64,000 bases of DNA, from assembly GCA_022702545.1 (NCBI GenBank), contig JAHRBC010000003.1:3782001-3846000 (forward strand), read 5' to 3'. The notes under the pieces were generated by a model. That model was not told the DNA's origin and searched no databases. It saw only the letters and a list, made by a program, of their open reading frames with translations. Positions 45,807 to 57,865 of this stretch are shown piece after piece. The position numbers and the translations under genes are program-made. Each line of letters opens with the position of its first letter. Position 1 is the stretch's first letter. This stretch comes from Phycomyces nitens. Taxonomy: Eukaryota > Mucoromycota > Mucoromycetes > Mucorales > Phycomycetaceae.

Positions 45807-48563
45807 ATGGACGAACCAAAAATGCCAGAAACTGTCGACACAGAGCTTCTTCAGCTCAACATCACTGAAGAAATGAGAGGAATTTCAGCATTCATGAAGG
45901 TTATGGCCACACTTTTTCATTACGGCAATCAACCGATGAACGCAGCTCAGCTTGTTGGTGCCGTGAGGGCTCTGGATCTACTCCCGCTCAGGTAATTACC
46001 CACATTCCTTGGAAGCATGCATAGCAGTCTAGAAATGATTTCTACCTTTAATCACATTGTCCATTCTGCTGAATGGATTAATAGCCAATAACAATTGTTT
46101 AGCATGTCATGCTTCTTTTCTTTTCTTTTTTGCACAGATTATACTGATCCGTGTCCATTTCTGTTTTTTTTTTAGAGGAGAGACTCCCAAGAGTACAATT
46201 CAGGGCATTATATCAACGGCGCGAAAAGCGGCACGCGGATTAAAGCAGCCTGATCCATTCGATATTGCCAAGGATGGTGCAGGTCGCCAAACAAAGTATT
46301 CGATTGCAGACTTTGTGCTGAATGGAGTACAATTGCCACCCATTCAGGAGATCCCGGATGAGCCGATGCATATAAAACCAGTAGACAATTCATCTTACTC
46401 TTACTCGAGTCATCTTGGGAAGCAGCAACGTAAACCATCTACTGATCGTAATGGAAATAGACGTCGGCGAACCAACTCATCTAAGCTCAAGAGAAAACGC
46501 CCAAGTGGCTACGACACTGATTCAGATGGGAATGGCTTTGATGTTGATGTAGACATGGACGATGAGTACGCTTGCCCAATCACACTACCAACCAACTCAA
46601 TGCTTTGCTATGTAGGTCCATGTCGATAGACTCTGGTGCAGACGAGGCTAATATAGTCCAATCAGAAGAAGATACTATATTCGACTATTCCCTTTTATAT
46701 GCGCCACCACCTGCGGATATGAACTACCTTGATCGAATTAACTTTGTGGACTACCCTATTGCTGCCAACTTTGCAGCCGTTCAACAAAAGGGCTATTCAT
46801 ACCCTCGGTTCCGATCGCACGAGAAGATTAAAATTCCTAAAATACATTGCGAAGATCGATTCCGGGTTGCGGATATTCATGATACTACAGGACAAAAGGT
46901 GGTTGGACGTGTATTTATTTTAGCAGATGGACATGGTGGAAGAGGGTGCTCAGAATACTTTGTTCGCAAGACACCGCTAGCTATAGAGAAGGTGTGTGCG
47001 GGATATGATCCCCAGCAGCTGGAGAATAAGGAGGTCCAAGCGCGGTTTGAGCATGATATCAAAGTCATGGTCGAGTCTTTGGATGAGGATTATTTGGCTA
47101 TCAAACGCGCCCAGCTTTCTGGGAAATCTGATAACTGCTTTCCTGGGAAGAATGGCAATCTTAGTACTGAAATTGGAGATGATGTTGACGGGCGCCTAGA
47201 ATCAGAGAAGACCGACAATGATGGCTGCACTCTTATTCTAAACGTATTTTTTGGTGACTGGCTGATCAATGTTAATGTGGGTGACTCTCGGACTATCTTG
47301 ATTTCTGCGCCTGAACCAAGTACAGCACCTGTTACTATGGACTATCCGTCAGCTGGAGGTGTCGATAAGGATTATCTTATGGAAGTTGTATTTGCCTCCC
47401 AAGACCACAAGCCTTATTTGGAGCACCTGGCAAGAGAAATCCTTGAGAATGGAGGTGAATTTGTGGACTCTGTTCAGAACAGGGTCATCAAGGTTGAATT
47501 AGACAAACTTAGAGAGGATGGCAACCGACAGGCCAAGAGAATCGCTCTCAAAAATGCACGCATTCGGCCTAAGGATTATCAGGTTACTCACGATCAAACA
47601 AACGGCGATACGTCCGTTCAAGGCTGGGCAGCCCAGAGTGCAGTTCGTACCACAGCCAACAATGTTCCTGCATGGCGTGCTCGTGAGGATCGTATTCCAT
47701 CTCTAAATGTTGCACGGTCCTGTGGTGATTTGGATTTCAAATTGAACCCAAAGCAAAAGATCATCTCTTGTGAGCCTGACGTTACCTTTATTCGGATATC
47801 TGACGGCACACCAGCAAAGCCAAAGGACAGCGAAGATTCTGCAGAGATACCCCCGCGTACCATGGTAACCTCGACTGCTCACAAGGAAAAGCGGAGGCAC
47901 TTTTTATTTATGAGCACGGACGGCACCTTTGATTATATGTATGAAGAAGCGCCAGATAAACAGAACCGTGTGATTGCAAAGGCGATAGGTGCAATGGTTG
48001 AAGATGGAGAAAAGGCTGGCCGATATATTCTAGAGCAAGAAGAGCACAATGAAGGCCAGACAATTGAACACACACCTATGGAAGTTGTTGATAATGACCA
48101 ACCAACCAACCCTACAGAGTCACAACCAGAACCAGAACCAGAACCAGAACCACAATCAGAATCAGAACCATTGCCATCACCGTCACTACCAAAAACAACA
48201 ACAGAAAACGTAGAACCAGCACAGAAAGGTTCTGAAACTAATGATACAGCACAACAGGCACCATCAGAGTCAAAGCAAGAGGAAGAGACGCCAGGAATGA
48301 ACCCAGCATCTGATCAATCTGTAGAGACAAATGAAAAGGAGCCCACTGCAGAAAGCGACGCAACATTGTTAAACCAGCAAGAGCCTCGTAAACCTCTTTT
48401 GTTCCGTGAATTGACAAAACAAGAGGAAAAGATTCGGAAACTCAAGGAGAGGACGCTTACAATGGCCGCGCGATACTTTGCGAATAGAGAAGGAGCGCAT
48501 GGCTTTTTTGCTTCAAAGCTGCAAGATTATGATGACTGTACCGTAATGCTTATTGAGATCTGA
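45807..48563 (+). CDS. Winged-helix domain fused to PP2C phosphatase domain
   Basis: Three exons (45807-45991, 46176-46565, 46616-48563) give 840 residues. Residues about 25-85 (GISAFMKVMATLFHYGNQPM, then AAQLVGAVRALDLLPLRGETPKSTIQGIISTARKA) resemble a HARE-HTH/Gds1-type winged helix, a DNA-binding fold of chromatin proteins. A basic nuclear-signal-like stretch follows (RRRRTNSSKLKRKRPS). From about residue 260 to the end is a PP2C catalytic domain: ILADGHGGRG (about 293-302), NVGDSRTI (412-419), SQDHKPY (453-459), LNVARSCGDLDF, FMSTDGTFD (624-632) and the final YDDCTVMLIEI. The core metal-binding aspartates are present; the last motif has DD where most have DN. A low-complexity PEPEPEPEP and Glu/Thr-rich insert of about 110 residues splits the domain before the last motif. 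A nuclear phosphatase acting on chromatin or transcription factors is inferred, not shown. The 50-nt intron 2 removes two frame-incompatible bases, so its use matters to the fusion. Confidence 0.85.
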
Positions 48564-48674
48564 CAGAATGTATTACTGAGTGAACAGGAAGCCCTCAATA
48601 AAGCATGTGTATATATCATTCTCCTTTGTTGTCTGGTAAAGAAGAATCCAAAGTGGGTCTTTTTGTAAATTTAT

Positions 48675-49852
48675 TCATGTGTCTAGGCCATCATCATCTG
48701 TGCCATTTTTACTAATGACAATATGAAGAAAATTGTCTGCAAAACAGAGATTGTCAGAGGCCCATCCTAGAGGTGTGTCCAAAGGCAAAGGAACGCCATG
48801 AATTACAGGTATCGCGTCGCACTCTGCCTGGCTATTCACAGGAAACAGGTCTGGCAAGATGCGTGCCATGGCATCGCCTATAAGGAGCGGGTGGTCTAAA
48901 GAAACCAGAATGTATCAGGACTTTGAGTTGACTTGATCTTTCACCACACCTTCTGTGTTGCATGGCACTAGTTCTTGAATAGGTGGGCATTGGTCTGGCA
49001 TATAAAGACGCAGAGGAATATGTCGCGCCAACTGGCCATTCTCGAGCAAGTGCTTGTTCACACTCCAATATTCAGAATATTTTCCTATGTAGTCAGTCTT
49101 GTGAGTAGAGAATTCGTTTTTATTTTATTTATTTTACAGAGTCCATTTAGTGGGTACCTTGCACCAAAGATTGCCACAGCTGCGTCTGATCGCGTTTGGA
49201 CATATTCATAACCCTTTTTGTGGTGCCATGACGGAGAAAGTCTGCCTTTACTTCATCAAAATTCATATACGGATCTTTATTGCTCTTTTATACTCTAGAA
49301 TAATTACCTCTTTGATCATGGACATGAACATATCTTGGGTTGTATCCATTGTTGGGTTTCTCAGTATCTTATCAGCAGGAAATTCGTCGAAATGAATGGT
49401 TATACGCCATGGAAGGCTAGCCTTTTCACCAAAGGTTGGTACTTGTGAGACGGGGAAATTGAATAAATCATACAAGAGGCCGATCGGATAGTGCCTTTAT
49501 TACATTTTAAGCTTATGGTTTAAGGGTAGGGCTTTTTTTGATAGGTCGACTTACCACTTGAGTGGCTCTCCATTATAATCATACCACCCATTCTCTGGTT
49601 GAACTTGAATGCCAAGACCGGTATAGATGGAGTGAAGCTGATGGGTCAAGAGAGAAAGGTAGGAAAGACGGCCTACTTCTATCTGTAGGCTGGGAATAAA
49701 ACACATGTCTCTTTATTACGATGACAATGACATACATATATTGGATCTGGTATTTGAGCAGATGAAATTGTTTCTGTTGGATGAAAGGTTACTTGAAGAG
49801 GAAGTTTGCCATCCCAGATCGCCTCTGAGATGGTGACATCAAAGGTAGACAT
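48675..49852 (-). CDS. ATG5: Autophagy protein Atg5
   Basis: Six exons (49852-49736, 49682-49555, 49494-49308, 49245-49158, 49084-48950, 48895-48675) give 291 residues. Atg5 is conjugated to Atg12 and with Atg16 forms the E3-like complex that lipidates Atg8 on the phagophore. Family blocks: ISEAIWDGKLPLQVTF at the N-terminus, VGRLSYLSLLTHQL, WHYPIGLLYDLF, then MSMIKEADFLRHGTTK. Lys143 in MIKEAD aligns with the Atg12 acceptor Lys of other Atg5 proteins. NMSKRDQTQLWQSLVQ and the C-terminal ubiquitin-like half (RHIPLRLYM, DLFPV) follow. Exon 1 ends after IY and the next begins IEVGR, chosen because it keeps the frame. Tail-to-tail with the winged-helix/PP2C gene, 111 bases apart. Confidence 0.92.
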
Positions 49853-50740
49853 GATGAACAAAAAAATAAAGGGGCAAGAGTTGGACGAGTCACAGGATTT
49901 TAGGTTTCTAGTCTTTAAGCAGCCGATAAAACGATGTGTGGATATTTGCAGGAATTCCATCTCTTTATTTAAATATGCCCTGCTTGGACCCCAAACGCTT
50001 TTGGGCACCAATGGTTTAGGGTATAAGGACAGGCTGGCTTGTTAAACATGGCTCAGAAGCAGTTGTAAGATGCACTAAGCCAAGGTAAAAAAAAAAAAGG
50101 CTGTATTGTGAACAACAGTAAAAGAGGAATCATGTCAAAATTACAAGTACCCTTGTGAATATTAAGAAATTCTCTGGTACACATTTTGTATTTTGGAATT
50201 CAAGGAGCCAACCTTGGTTTAACAATGTCGTTTCTGTATCCCATATCAATTCAGTTTTCCAACAAACAAACAGACAAAAAATATCTTGGTATGATTTGAT
50301 AAATACATTTTGATTTCTCTGTTAATTTCCAGTAAAAGATATACCACCAAATCATACCATTTGAGCTTGAATTTCGTTAGACTGAATTACTTGGTAGATT
50401 TAGGATAAAATTCCAGGATTCACACACCTTGAATCTCATTAACAATCATTTAATTCATTGTGAGCAATTTATGCTTTGTATTTAATTTTGCATGCTAAAT
50501 GTCCAAGATTCAGAGCCATTATTATCATTTATAAGCAATAAACACTCTTTTGGCCTATCAAGAGCATATGATAAATGTCTTTGCAAATCACTTTACTCTC
50601 TTTCTAGAATATCCACAAGTAAAACCTCTGCGTCACAAGTTAGTGACGTATAGTTTTTTGTGACTTGATTTTATCTTATCATGTCAAGGTGAAGAGAACG
50701 CTTGTTCTCGCGTACCATCAGTCACCTTTCAACAGTACCC
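49853..50740. other. Divergent promoter region between ATG5 and CRM1
   Basis: 888 bases between the two start codons, AT-rich, with the inverted CRE-like pair at 50630-50650 close to CRM1. No gene seen. Confidence 0.5.
50630..50650. promoter_or_regulatory. CRE/ATF-like inverted pair upstream of CRM1
   Basis: GCGTCAC (50630-50636) and GTGACGTA (50643-50650) in inverted orientation, 6 bases apart, about 91 bases before the CRM1 start codon. Confidence 0.5.
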
Positions 50741-53700
50741 ATGGCAGACAGCATTCTAGATTTTTCCAAAGAGTTGGATGTAGCCAAACTCGACCAAGTG
50801 GTCCTTACATTCTATACTGGAAGTGGCTCTGAGGTAAATAATAAGTAGTGATCCTCAACCTTAAAAAAACAATTTCTCATAATTATTCAATTATGACAGC
50901 AACAAATGGCCCAGAAATTGTTGACAGAATTCCAAGATCATGAAGAAGCATGGACACGTGTAGACGGCATTCTTGAACGCTCCACTGTCTCTCATACAAA
51001 GGTATGATGTTGATATGCCGACGAACACTGGAATTTATACCACTTGTGATTAGTTTATCGCGCTACAGATTCTTGAAAAGTTTATTCAAACGAGATGGAA
51101 TACATTGCCTCCAGACAGTCGCAATGGTGATTATATATACAATCTGACATTTGTTTTAAATCTCCTTTTATACTCATGTTTTCATGCGTTGTACAGCAAT
51201 TCGCTACTTCATCGTCAATGTGATTGTAAAGGTCTCAGCAGATGAAAATACCATGGCCCGTGAACGCACCTACCTCAACAAATTAAACATGGTTTTGGTT
51301 CAAGTAAGAAAATTACTATAGACAATACTTGATGCTTATGCAAATCCAATTCGTAAAAGGTTCTCAAGCAAGAATGGCCTCGTAATTGGCCCTCTTTCAT
51401 CCCCGAAATTGTTGAATCGAGCAAGACTAACCTGTCCTTGTGTGAAAACAACATGGCAATTCTTAAACTTCTCAGGTATGTCTCGATTCGTATTCTAATC
51501 TAGTGTACCCTGCCTGATTTGCTTATGATTATTACAGCGAAGAAATCTTTGATTACTCAGCAGAACAAATGACTCAGTTAAAGACATCCAACCTGAGAAG
51601 TCAGATGTGTGGTGAATTTTCTGGGATCTTCCAATTGTGCAAGGAAGTCCTGGACAAGGCCAATAAGCCTAGCTTGATTCTTGCTACTCTGGAGACTCTC
51701 TTGAGATTCCTCAGCTGGATTCCTTTGGGCTATGTGTTCGAAACCACCCTGATCGACACTTTATGCAACAGAGTAAGCATTACTTTAATTCTTTTTTGGT
51801 CTTGTGTGACCCTGCGAATGTCTTGTTTATCTGGCTTCTTGGTAGTTTTTGACAGAAAGAGAGACCCGCAATGTCACTTTGCAATGTTTGACCGAAATCG
51901 GTGGCTTGAATGTGGAGAATAACTACCACGATAAACTTGTAGCATTGTTCACAAGCGTCATGACCTCTGTGAATGCAATGGTTCCTCCTAGCACTGATTT
52001 GGCTGAGGTTTATGAGAACAGTGCAGACGATGATCAGGAATTCGTACAGAATCTGGCCTTATTCTTGACTGGATTCTTGTCTTCTCATTTAAAGGTAATA
52101 GACAACATTATAATTATTATTTGTTATTAATATTTTATTCTATATAGATCCTCGAGCAGTCGTCAGCCACCACTGAATTGTTGGTCAATGCTCATTACTA
52201 CTTGATCAAGATTTCCCGTGTTGATGATAGAGAAATCTTTAAGATTTGCCTTGAATACTGGGCTCAGCTGGTATGCCATGAAAACCAATACCCTTTTTTT
52301 TAAAAAAAAAAAAAAAAAAAAAGAAGAAGAAGAATATATATATCTATAACTAGTTGTTTTATAGGTCCAAGAACTGTTTGAGGAGGTCCGTAACATGGGC
52401 AATTCCGATGTTCCTCCCATCAGCATGAATTTGTTGGATCTTGGCAATGGTGGTAACCAGATGGGTAACCCTGGATATCGCCCCCGTAAGATGCTTTACC
52501 TCAATGTCCTCTCCAACTTGAGAGTGGTTATGATTGAACGCATGGTGAAGCCTGAGGAGGTAAGGGACAATAGTTTGTAATATGATCTGACAAACTTTGT
52601 GATGTGTGTTATTAGGTGCTTGTTGTTGAGAACGATGAAGGAGAAATTGTGCGTGAGTTTGTCAAGGAGAGTGACACTATCGTGCTTTACAAGAGTATGA
52701 AAGAAGTATTGGTCTACTTGACCAACTTGGATGTTGCTGATACTGAGGAGATTATGTCTACAAAACTTCAAAAACAGGTAAAAGGAATGCACCTAAAATC
52801 TGTATGTATGTGTGTGTGGCATGATACTAAAAAAGGAGGTTGTAGATGGATGGTAGTGAATGGTCATGGCAAAATCTTAACAAACTTTGCTGGGCTATTG
52901 GCTCCATTTCTGGTGCCATGAGTGAGGAAACTGAAAAGCGATTCTTGGTCACTGTCATCAAGGAGTTGCTTAGCCTTTGTGAGATGAAGCGTGGTAAGGA
53001 CAACAAGGCTGTTGTTGCGTCCAACATCATGTACACTGTTGGCCAGTACCCTCGCTTCCTCAAAGCACATTGGAAATTCCTCAAGACTGTTGTGAACAAG
53101 CTTTTCGAGTTCATGCATGAGTCTCACGAGGGTGTTCAAGACATGGCTTGCGATACATTTATTAAGATTGCCCAAAAATGCAAGCGCCACTTTGTACTCC
53201 AACAATCTGGTGAATTGCGACCCTTTATTGACGAGATCCTGGAGAGTATCACTGGCATCACATCCGAACTCCAACCACAACAGGTCAATATAAACGATTC
53301 GTGTATTATAGTTACCAGTGTATTTGGAACTGACTGGTACAAAAAAAAACATTAGATCCACACATTCTACGAAGCTGTGGGCTATATGATTTCTGCACAA
53401 CACAATAAGCCTGCCCAAGAGCGTCTTATGGTGAACTTTATGGAGCTTCCCAATAGAGCGGTATGTATAAAACTTTTGTATATATATATTTATTTGGCTG
53501 ACAATATTGGACATTACAGTGGAATGAGGTTATGGCACAAGCCAAGCAGAATATAAACATCTTGGCGGATCCCGCTCAGATTAAATTTGTCACCAATGTG
53601 CTCAAGACAAATGTATCAGCGTGTAGTGCAGTGGGATCCCCATTCATCATCCAGCTTAGCAAGATCTATATGGATTTGCTTACACTATATAGCTCTGTGG

Positions 53701-55021
53701 GAAAGATGATTTCTCAGAATATTGCAGAGCAAGGTCCTGTTGCAACAAAGACCCCCAGAGTGCGTGGCTTGAGAATGATCAAGAGAGATATTCTCAAGTT
53801 GGTCGATACCTATGTTGAGGCAGCAGACGATAACTATGCAGTAAATGACAACATGGTCGGTCCCTTCTTTGATGCCGTTCTCTCTGACTACTGTCTCTGT
53901 GCCGACGTCTCAAGGGACGCAGAAGTTCTGGAAGCACTTGCAACCATGGTGAATAAACTGAGAGTAAGTATCTTGTTTAAAAGATAATAAAAACTAGGGC
54001 CTAACAGTGTTTTAGGAATTGATGACACCACGTATACCTGCTGTATTGGAAGCTACCTTTGAGCCTACATTGAACATGATTACAAAGGACTTTGCAGAGT
54101 TCCCCGAACATCGCACTGGCTTCTACAACTTGCTGCGTGCAATCAACCTATACTGCTTCCCAGGTAAGCTTAATGATTAACCTGTTGATATCAAAAGTGT
54201 CTTGATTAAACTTTTTCTTTCTTTCTTTACATGTGTATAGCTTTGTTAGAGCTTGCTCCTGCTCAGTTCAAACTTCTTATTGACAGTATTGTTTGGGGTT
54301 TCAAGCATACTATGAGAGATATTGCAGACGTCAGTCTTCAAATCTGTGGAGAATTGATCAGCAACTTTAGCCGCACGGACCCCAACATTGCAGGTGTTTT
54401 CTATCAAACTTATTACCTGAGTATTCTTCAAGATATCTTCTTTGTCCTGACAGATAGAGACCACAAGAGTGGTAAGTTATTTTGAGATATGTATATATAC
54501 ATTCAAGAAAGTACTTAAATGTCTGTTGTAGGCTTCAAGGGACAGACCGAGGTTCTCGCACAGCTCTTTGGTCTTGTTACAAACCACTGTATTCAGGTAC
54601 CTTTGTATGATCAAAGCCAGGTTGAAGATCCCACCATGAGCAATGCTCAGTTCCTTGAGGGATATGTGACTGCACTTCTCCGAAATGCATTCCCTCACTT
54701 GCAAAGGTAAATTTATGGCTTCTTGTTTGATCTAGTCTCTCGGGTTGCTCAAATCAATCTGTGGTTTATAGTGGTCAGATCAAGGTGTTTGTCATGGCCA
54801 TGTTTGAATACAATGGCAACCCTCCAAAATTCAAGTTGGAAGTGCGTGATTTCCTTATCCAGCTAAAGGAGTTTGCAGGAGAAAATGCCGAGCTCTACCT
54901 TGAAGAGAAAGAGGCTGAGCTTGAATCTACACGAAGAGCAGAGCTCGAGAAGGCTCTTAGTATTCCCGGTATGGTCAAGCCCTCTGAATTGCCAGGAATG
55001 GATGAGGACGAGGCTCTCTAG
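50741..55021 (+). CDS. CRM1: Exportin-1 (Crm1), nuclear export receptor
   Basis: Seventeen exons (50741-50833, 50900-51001, 51054-51126, 51197-51303, 51360-51475, 51538-51772, 51846-52094, 52148-52270, 52365-52559, 52616-52777, 52846-53283, 53356-53460, 53520-53963, 54016-54163, 54241-54471, 54532-54706, 54772-55021) join in frame to 1081 residues, the usual Crm1 length. RanGTP-dependent HEAT-repeat receptor for leucine-rich export signals. The importin-beta N-terminal domain is at residues about 30-110, the conserved CRIME region covers [27 protein letters not shown], and the export-signal groove contains [61 protein letters not shown] and [19 protein letters not shown]. Cys530 ([12 protein letters not shown]) is the residue that leptomycin B attacks in sensitive species, so this protein is predicted sensitive. 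The C-terminal acidic end (PGMDEDEAL) is typical. Confidence 0.97.
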
Positions 55022-55724
55022 AATGCTGTGTGTTCATAGGATAATGGAATTGCTTTAATAAATGATCGAATGTAAGAGAGAAAATAATACTAAAATTCGT
55101 GTGCTGTGAGACGCGGTTAATTGGTACTGTATATATATAAAAAAATATTACTATATATTGTTTCGATACACAATGTGGGTGATTTTCGATAAGAATCCGG
55201 AAACACACCGAGAACTTGACTTTTATGTATGATAGAATGCTGTTTTGAAAAGCAGCATTTAATGAAAAATGGCATTTTATAGGATATTGACTGTGGGTCT
55301 ATAGGATTGTACTGCTAATGCTCTCTTTATCAAACAAAAAGAGAATTCCCTACGAGTATCAGGTTGGCTGGTGAACCTTGAAAGTCAAGGGGTAATAAAA
55401 AAAAGAATTTGCTTTTTCTTTTTTCACGCGAATTTTTAGCTCCAAAGAAATGGTTGATATTTAAACATTCAATGTGTGAGGTTTGCAAAGACACGATCGA
55501 TAAACGAATAAATACAATTATAAAGAATATTCACACAATAACAATAACGATAATAAATAAAGATCAATGTGTAGATGGAAAGGAATAAAAGGTGTAAAGG
55601 AAATGCCAAAAACGATGTATGACTCAATTCACACGGCATATATTCTTCCTTTGATGCCTGGTTATGAATGGTACAAATACTTGCTCATAGCACAGAAAAA
55701 GAAGAAGAAGAAGAAAAGACCCCT
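55022..55724. other. Intergenic, no recognised gene
   Basis: 3' flank of CRM1, AT-rich, with an AAG-rich run near 55695-55716. No gene seen. Confidence 0.5.
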
Positions 55725-56419
55725 TTATATATATTTATTCACATCCATAAACTCGGGGTCAATTGAGATGATCTTTGGAAATTCTTGCTTTCTCTTTAAC
55801 TCTTTTGAAGCCTTGACTTGTACTATTGCTTTGTATGCTCGTAAAACTGTACTGGTGCCGGGTGCCGGTCCAGACAGCTGTGTCCAGCCTCTGATTCTCT
55901 CAATAGAAACCCTTGCAACTGTAAGACCGTCTTGTATTCCCATATTCAATTGGATAATCTGCATATCGTACTACAGTTTAGAGAACAAGTTAGAAGCTTT
56001 TTTGCTGTTGTTGGTAGATACTCCGAGGATTACGGATCTGCTTATTCGATCTCCTAGTAAAAAAAAAAGGTTTGTTGAATTGGCTAGCTTTCTTCATCTA
56101 TTTTCTTACCTGTGATGATCCAAGGTATTGTGGTAGGCTATTTATTCAATATTCCATCAAGTGTACGTGAATATAATATATTGTCTTTAATGTCCAGTAA
56201 AACAGCCGAGCAAAAATCGCTCTTGTTTGTACCTTTTGTCCCACTACGATCTATATTTTTTCCAAGACTCATCGGAGGAGATATGGTAATTGGTTTTTGA
56301 ATAGATTGTCCATCAGAGACTCCGTTCCTCCAATGAGGTTGAGGCTTTCTAAGCCATATTTTTATTTTTATATTTGTATTCAAATCAGACACTAGTACAG
56401 TCACAAACAGTAAGGTCAA
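55725..56419 (-). pseudogene. Probable broken gene of unknown family
   Basis: Minus-strand translation shows protein-like blocks in order: DGQSIQKPITISPPMSLGKN with LLDIKDNILYSRTLDGILNK; PTTIPWIITG; after a possible 56-nt GT-AG intron, DRISRSVILGVSTNNSKK; then IQLNMGIQDGLTVARVSIER, RGWTQLSGPAPGTSTVLRAY and KIISIDPEFMDVNKYI. Two TAG codons interrupt the otherwise continuous frame (after GILNK and after NLFSKL). The second could lie in an intron with a CTAAC branch site and a GCAG acceptor; for the first I found no intron of normal length. I do not recognise the family. It is either a pseudogene or a spliced gene that I have not resolved. The plus-strand ORF over the same bases is discounted. 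Confidence 0.4.
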
Positions 56420-57705
56420 ATAAATTTAAGCTGAAAATTAGTTTAACAAATATCCATTTTCTAATCGACGGAAAAAAAGCAATTGCTCTATAGACAATAT
56501 AGCTACAGGGTTTATATTTTTAGAAAAAGAGGCTTCAAAGTTATATAATAGAGAATCAGAATTCTAATATTCTGTGCTGTATCCATGAGCATCAATAATA
56601 GAGGGTCATTTAATGTTTGGTGCTTCATTTTTACTAGGCAACAAATTTGAGAAAAGGGTAATTTTTTTAAAATAAAGGCTTTTTTTAGCAATGTAGAACC
56701 GGCTTTTTGAGTGATCGTCTTGAGATAAAAACCAGGATTTGCTGAACTACTGAATTCATGGATATTCCATTGTTAATAAGCTATCTAATAATAAAAATGT
56801 CTGTAAGCACTAATGCTGAAAACAGCCCCAAAACTATGCATTTCAACCAATCCGGCCCTTCTTTGCCAGTCGAGAAAGCCAGTCCTTTGGAGCTGATAAA
56901 AACGGTTGATAATCTTGAATGAATATCCAATAGCCTTTTTCACCAGTCTACAAAAGAGACCAGCAAAAGGAAGCATAGGCACAGATCATCAGTAATGAGC
57001 TGATTATCAATAGATCCACTTGAGATACTTTGCGCAATATAAAGAGCAACATCTATATATATATATATGGTGCAATTAAAAACAGATCAAAAGTTAGAGA
57101 AAACTGTCTATAGTATATTATTAAAAGGTATATTTAATTTGTAACCTTTTATATATATATATATATATGTATACATTAAATCACATTTAGCTAAAAATAC
57201 AAGTGCCTTTAACAAAATGATCCCTCTATTATCACTATTTAACTATTTTTCTTTTCTCTCTTTTGTATTTCTCTGCCAAGATTCCATGCACAAATATAAC
57301 TCAACATTTGCCATATTTCCTTTTGTATACACTGATGTGTCGGAGTTCAAATGTGATGCGGTCCTTGTAACAACCAAAAAAAAAAGTCCTTTTTTTGGCA
57401 ATGAATTATAAAACAAATATAAATGACCCTTTATTTAACATTATTGTTTGTGACTGCGCAAAATGTTCTTTTGCACATTTTCATCCAATACTAAAAAAAA
57501 AAAAGTTCTTTTGCACATCTCTCTCCCTTCTCTCTTTTCTCTTTTTCCCTCCCTCTCAGGGACTCTTCTATCTATAAAGGTGTTTTTCTATTGATACCTT
57601 TCTTTCTTTTGCTTCATTTTGATCCCACAAAACGTACACAAAAGGCTCCTATTCACCCGTCGCTTCGTCGGCAAACCACTTTAAAAATCACAGTGAACCC
57701 CTTTC
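56420..57705. other. Gene-poor region upstream of SPE2
   Basis: AT-rich DNA with TA runs near 57055-57070 and 57150-57168. The last about 250 bases become pyrimidine-rich and C-containing, as expected for the SPE2 promoter and leader. Confidence 0.5.
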
Positions 57706-57795
57706 ATGCTTCTAAACGCTTACATTCTTGAAAAACACCTTGGTTCTCTTTTTGTCAGCGTACCCTTCCGGCTTCACTGCGACTACTGGTCCTGA
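57706..57795 (+). CDS. Upstream ORF in the SPE2 leader
   Basis: A 29-codon ORF begins MLLNAYILEKH and ends with LGSLFVSVPFRLHCDYWS before a TGA, 70 bases ahead of the SPE2 start. It is the only ATG I find in the probable leader. Its start context is poor (T at -3) while the main start has A at -3 and G at +4, fitting leaky scanning. Known biology: plant and mammalian S-adenosylmethionine decarboxylase mRNAs carry peptide-dependent uORFs that stall ribosomes when polyamines are high. That the same happens here is inference; the structured, non-random peptide composition at its C-terminal end supports it. I do not know of a published sequence for this lineage. Confidence 0.6.
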   Translation: MLLNAYILEKHLGSLFVSVPFRLHCDYWS

Positions 57796-57865
57796 CATCG
57801 TCAACTCTTATTCTATTTAAACTATACAACCCACCTTTATTTATATATTATTACCTCAAAATACA

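Noticed and set aside
52864..53514. 216-residue minus-strand ORF inside CRM1
   Set aside because: Antisense of conserved CRM1 exons 11 and 12.
55567..56115. 182-residue plus-strand ORF after CRM1
   Set aside because: It contains a poly-Lys run from a simple repeat and overlaps the more protein-like minus-strand blocks; no recognisable domain.
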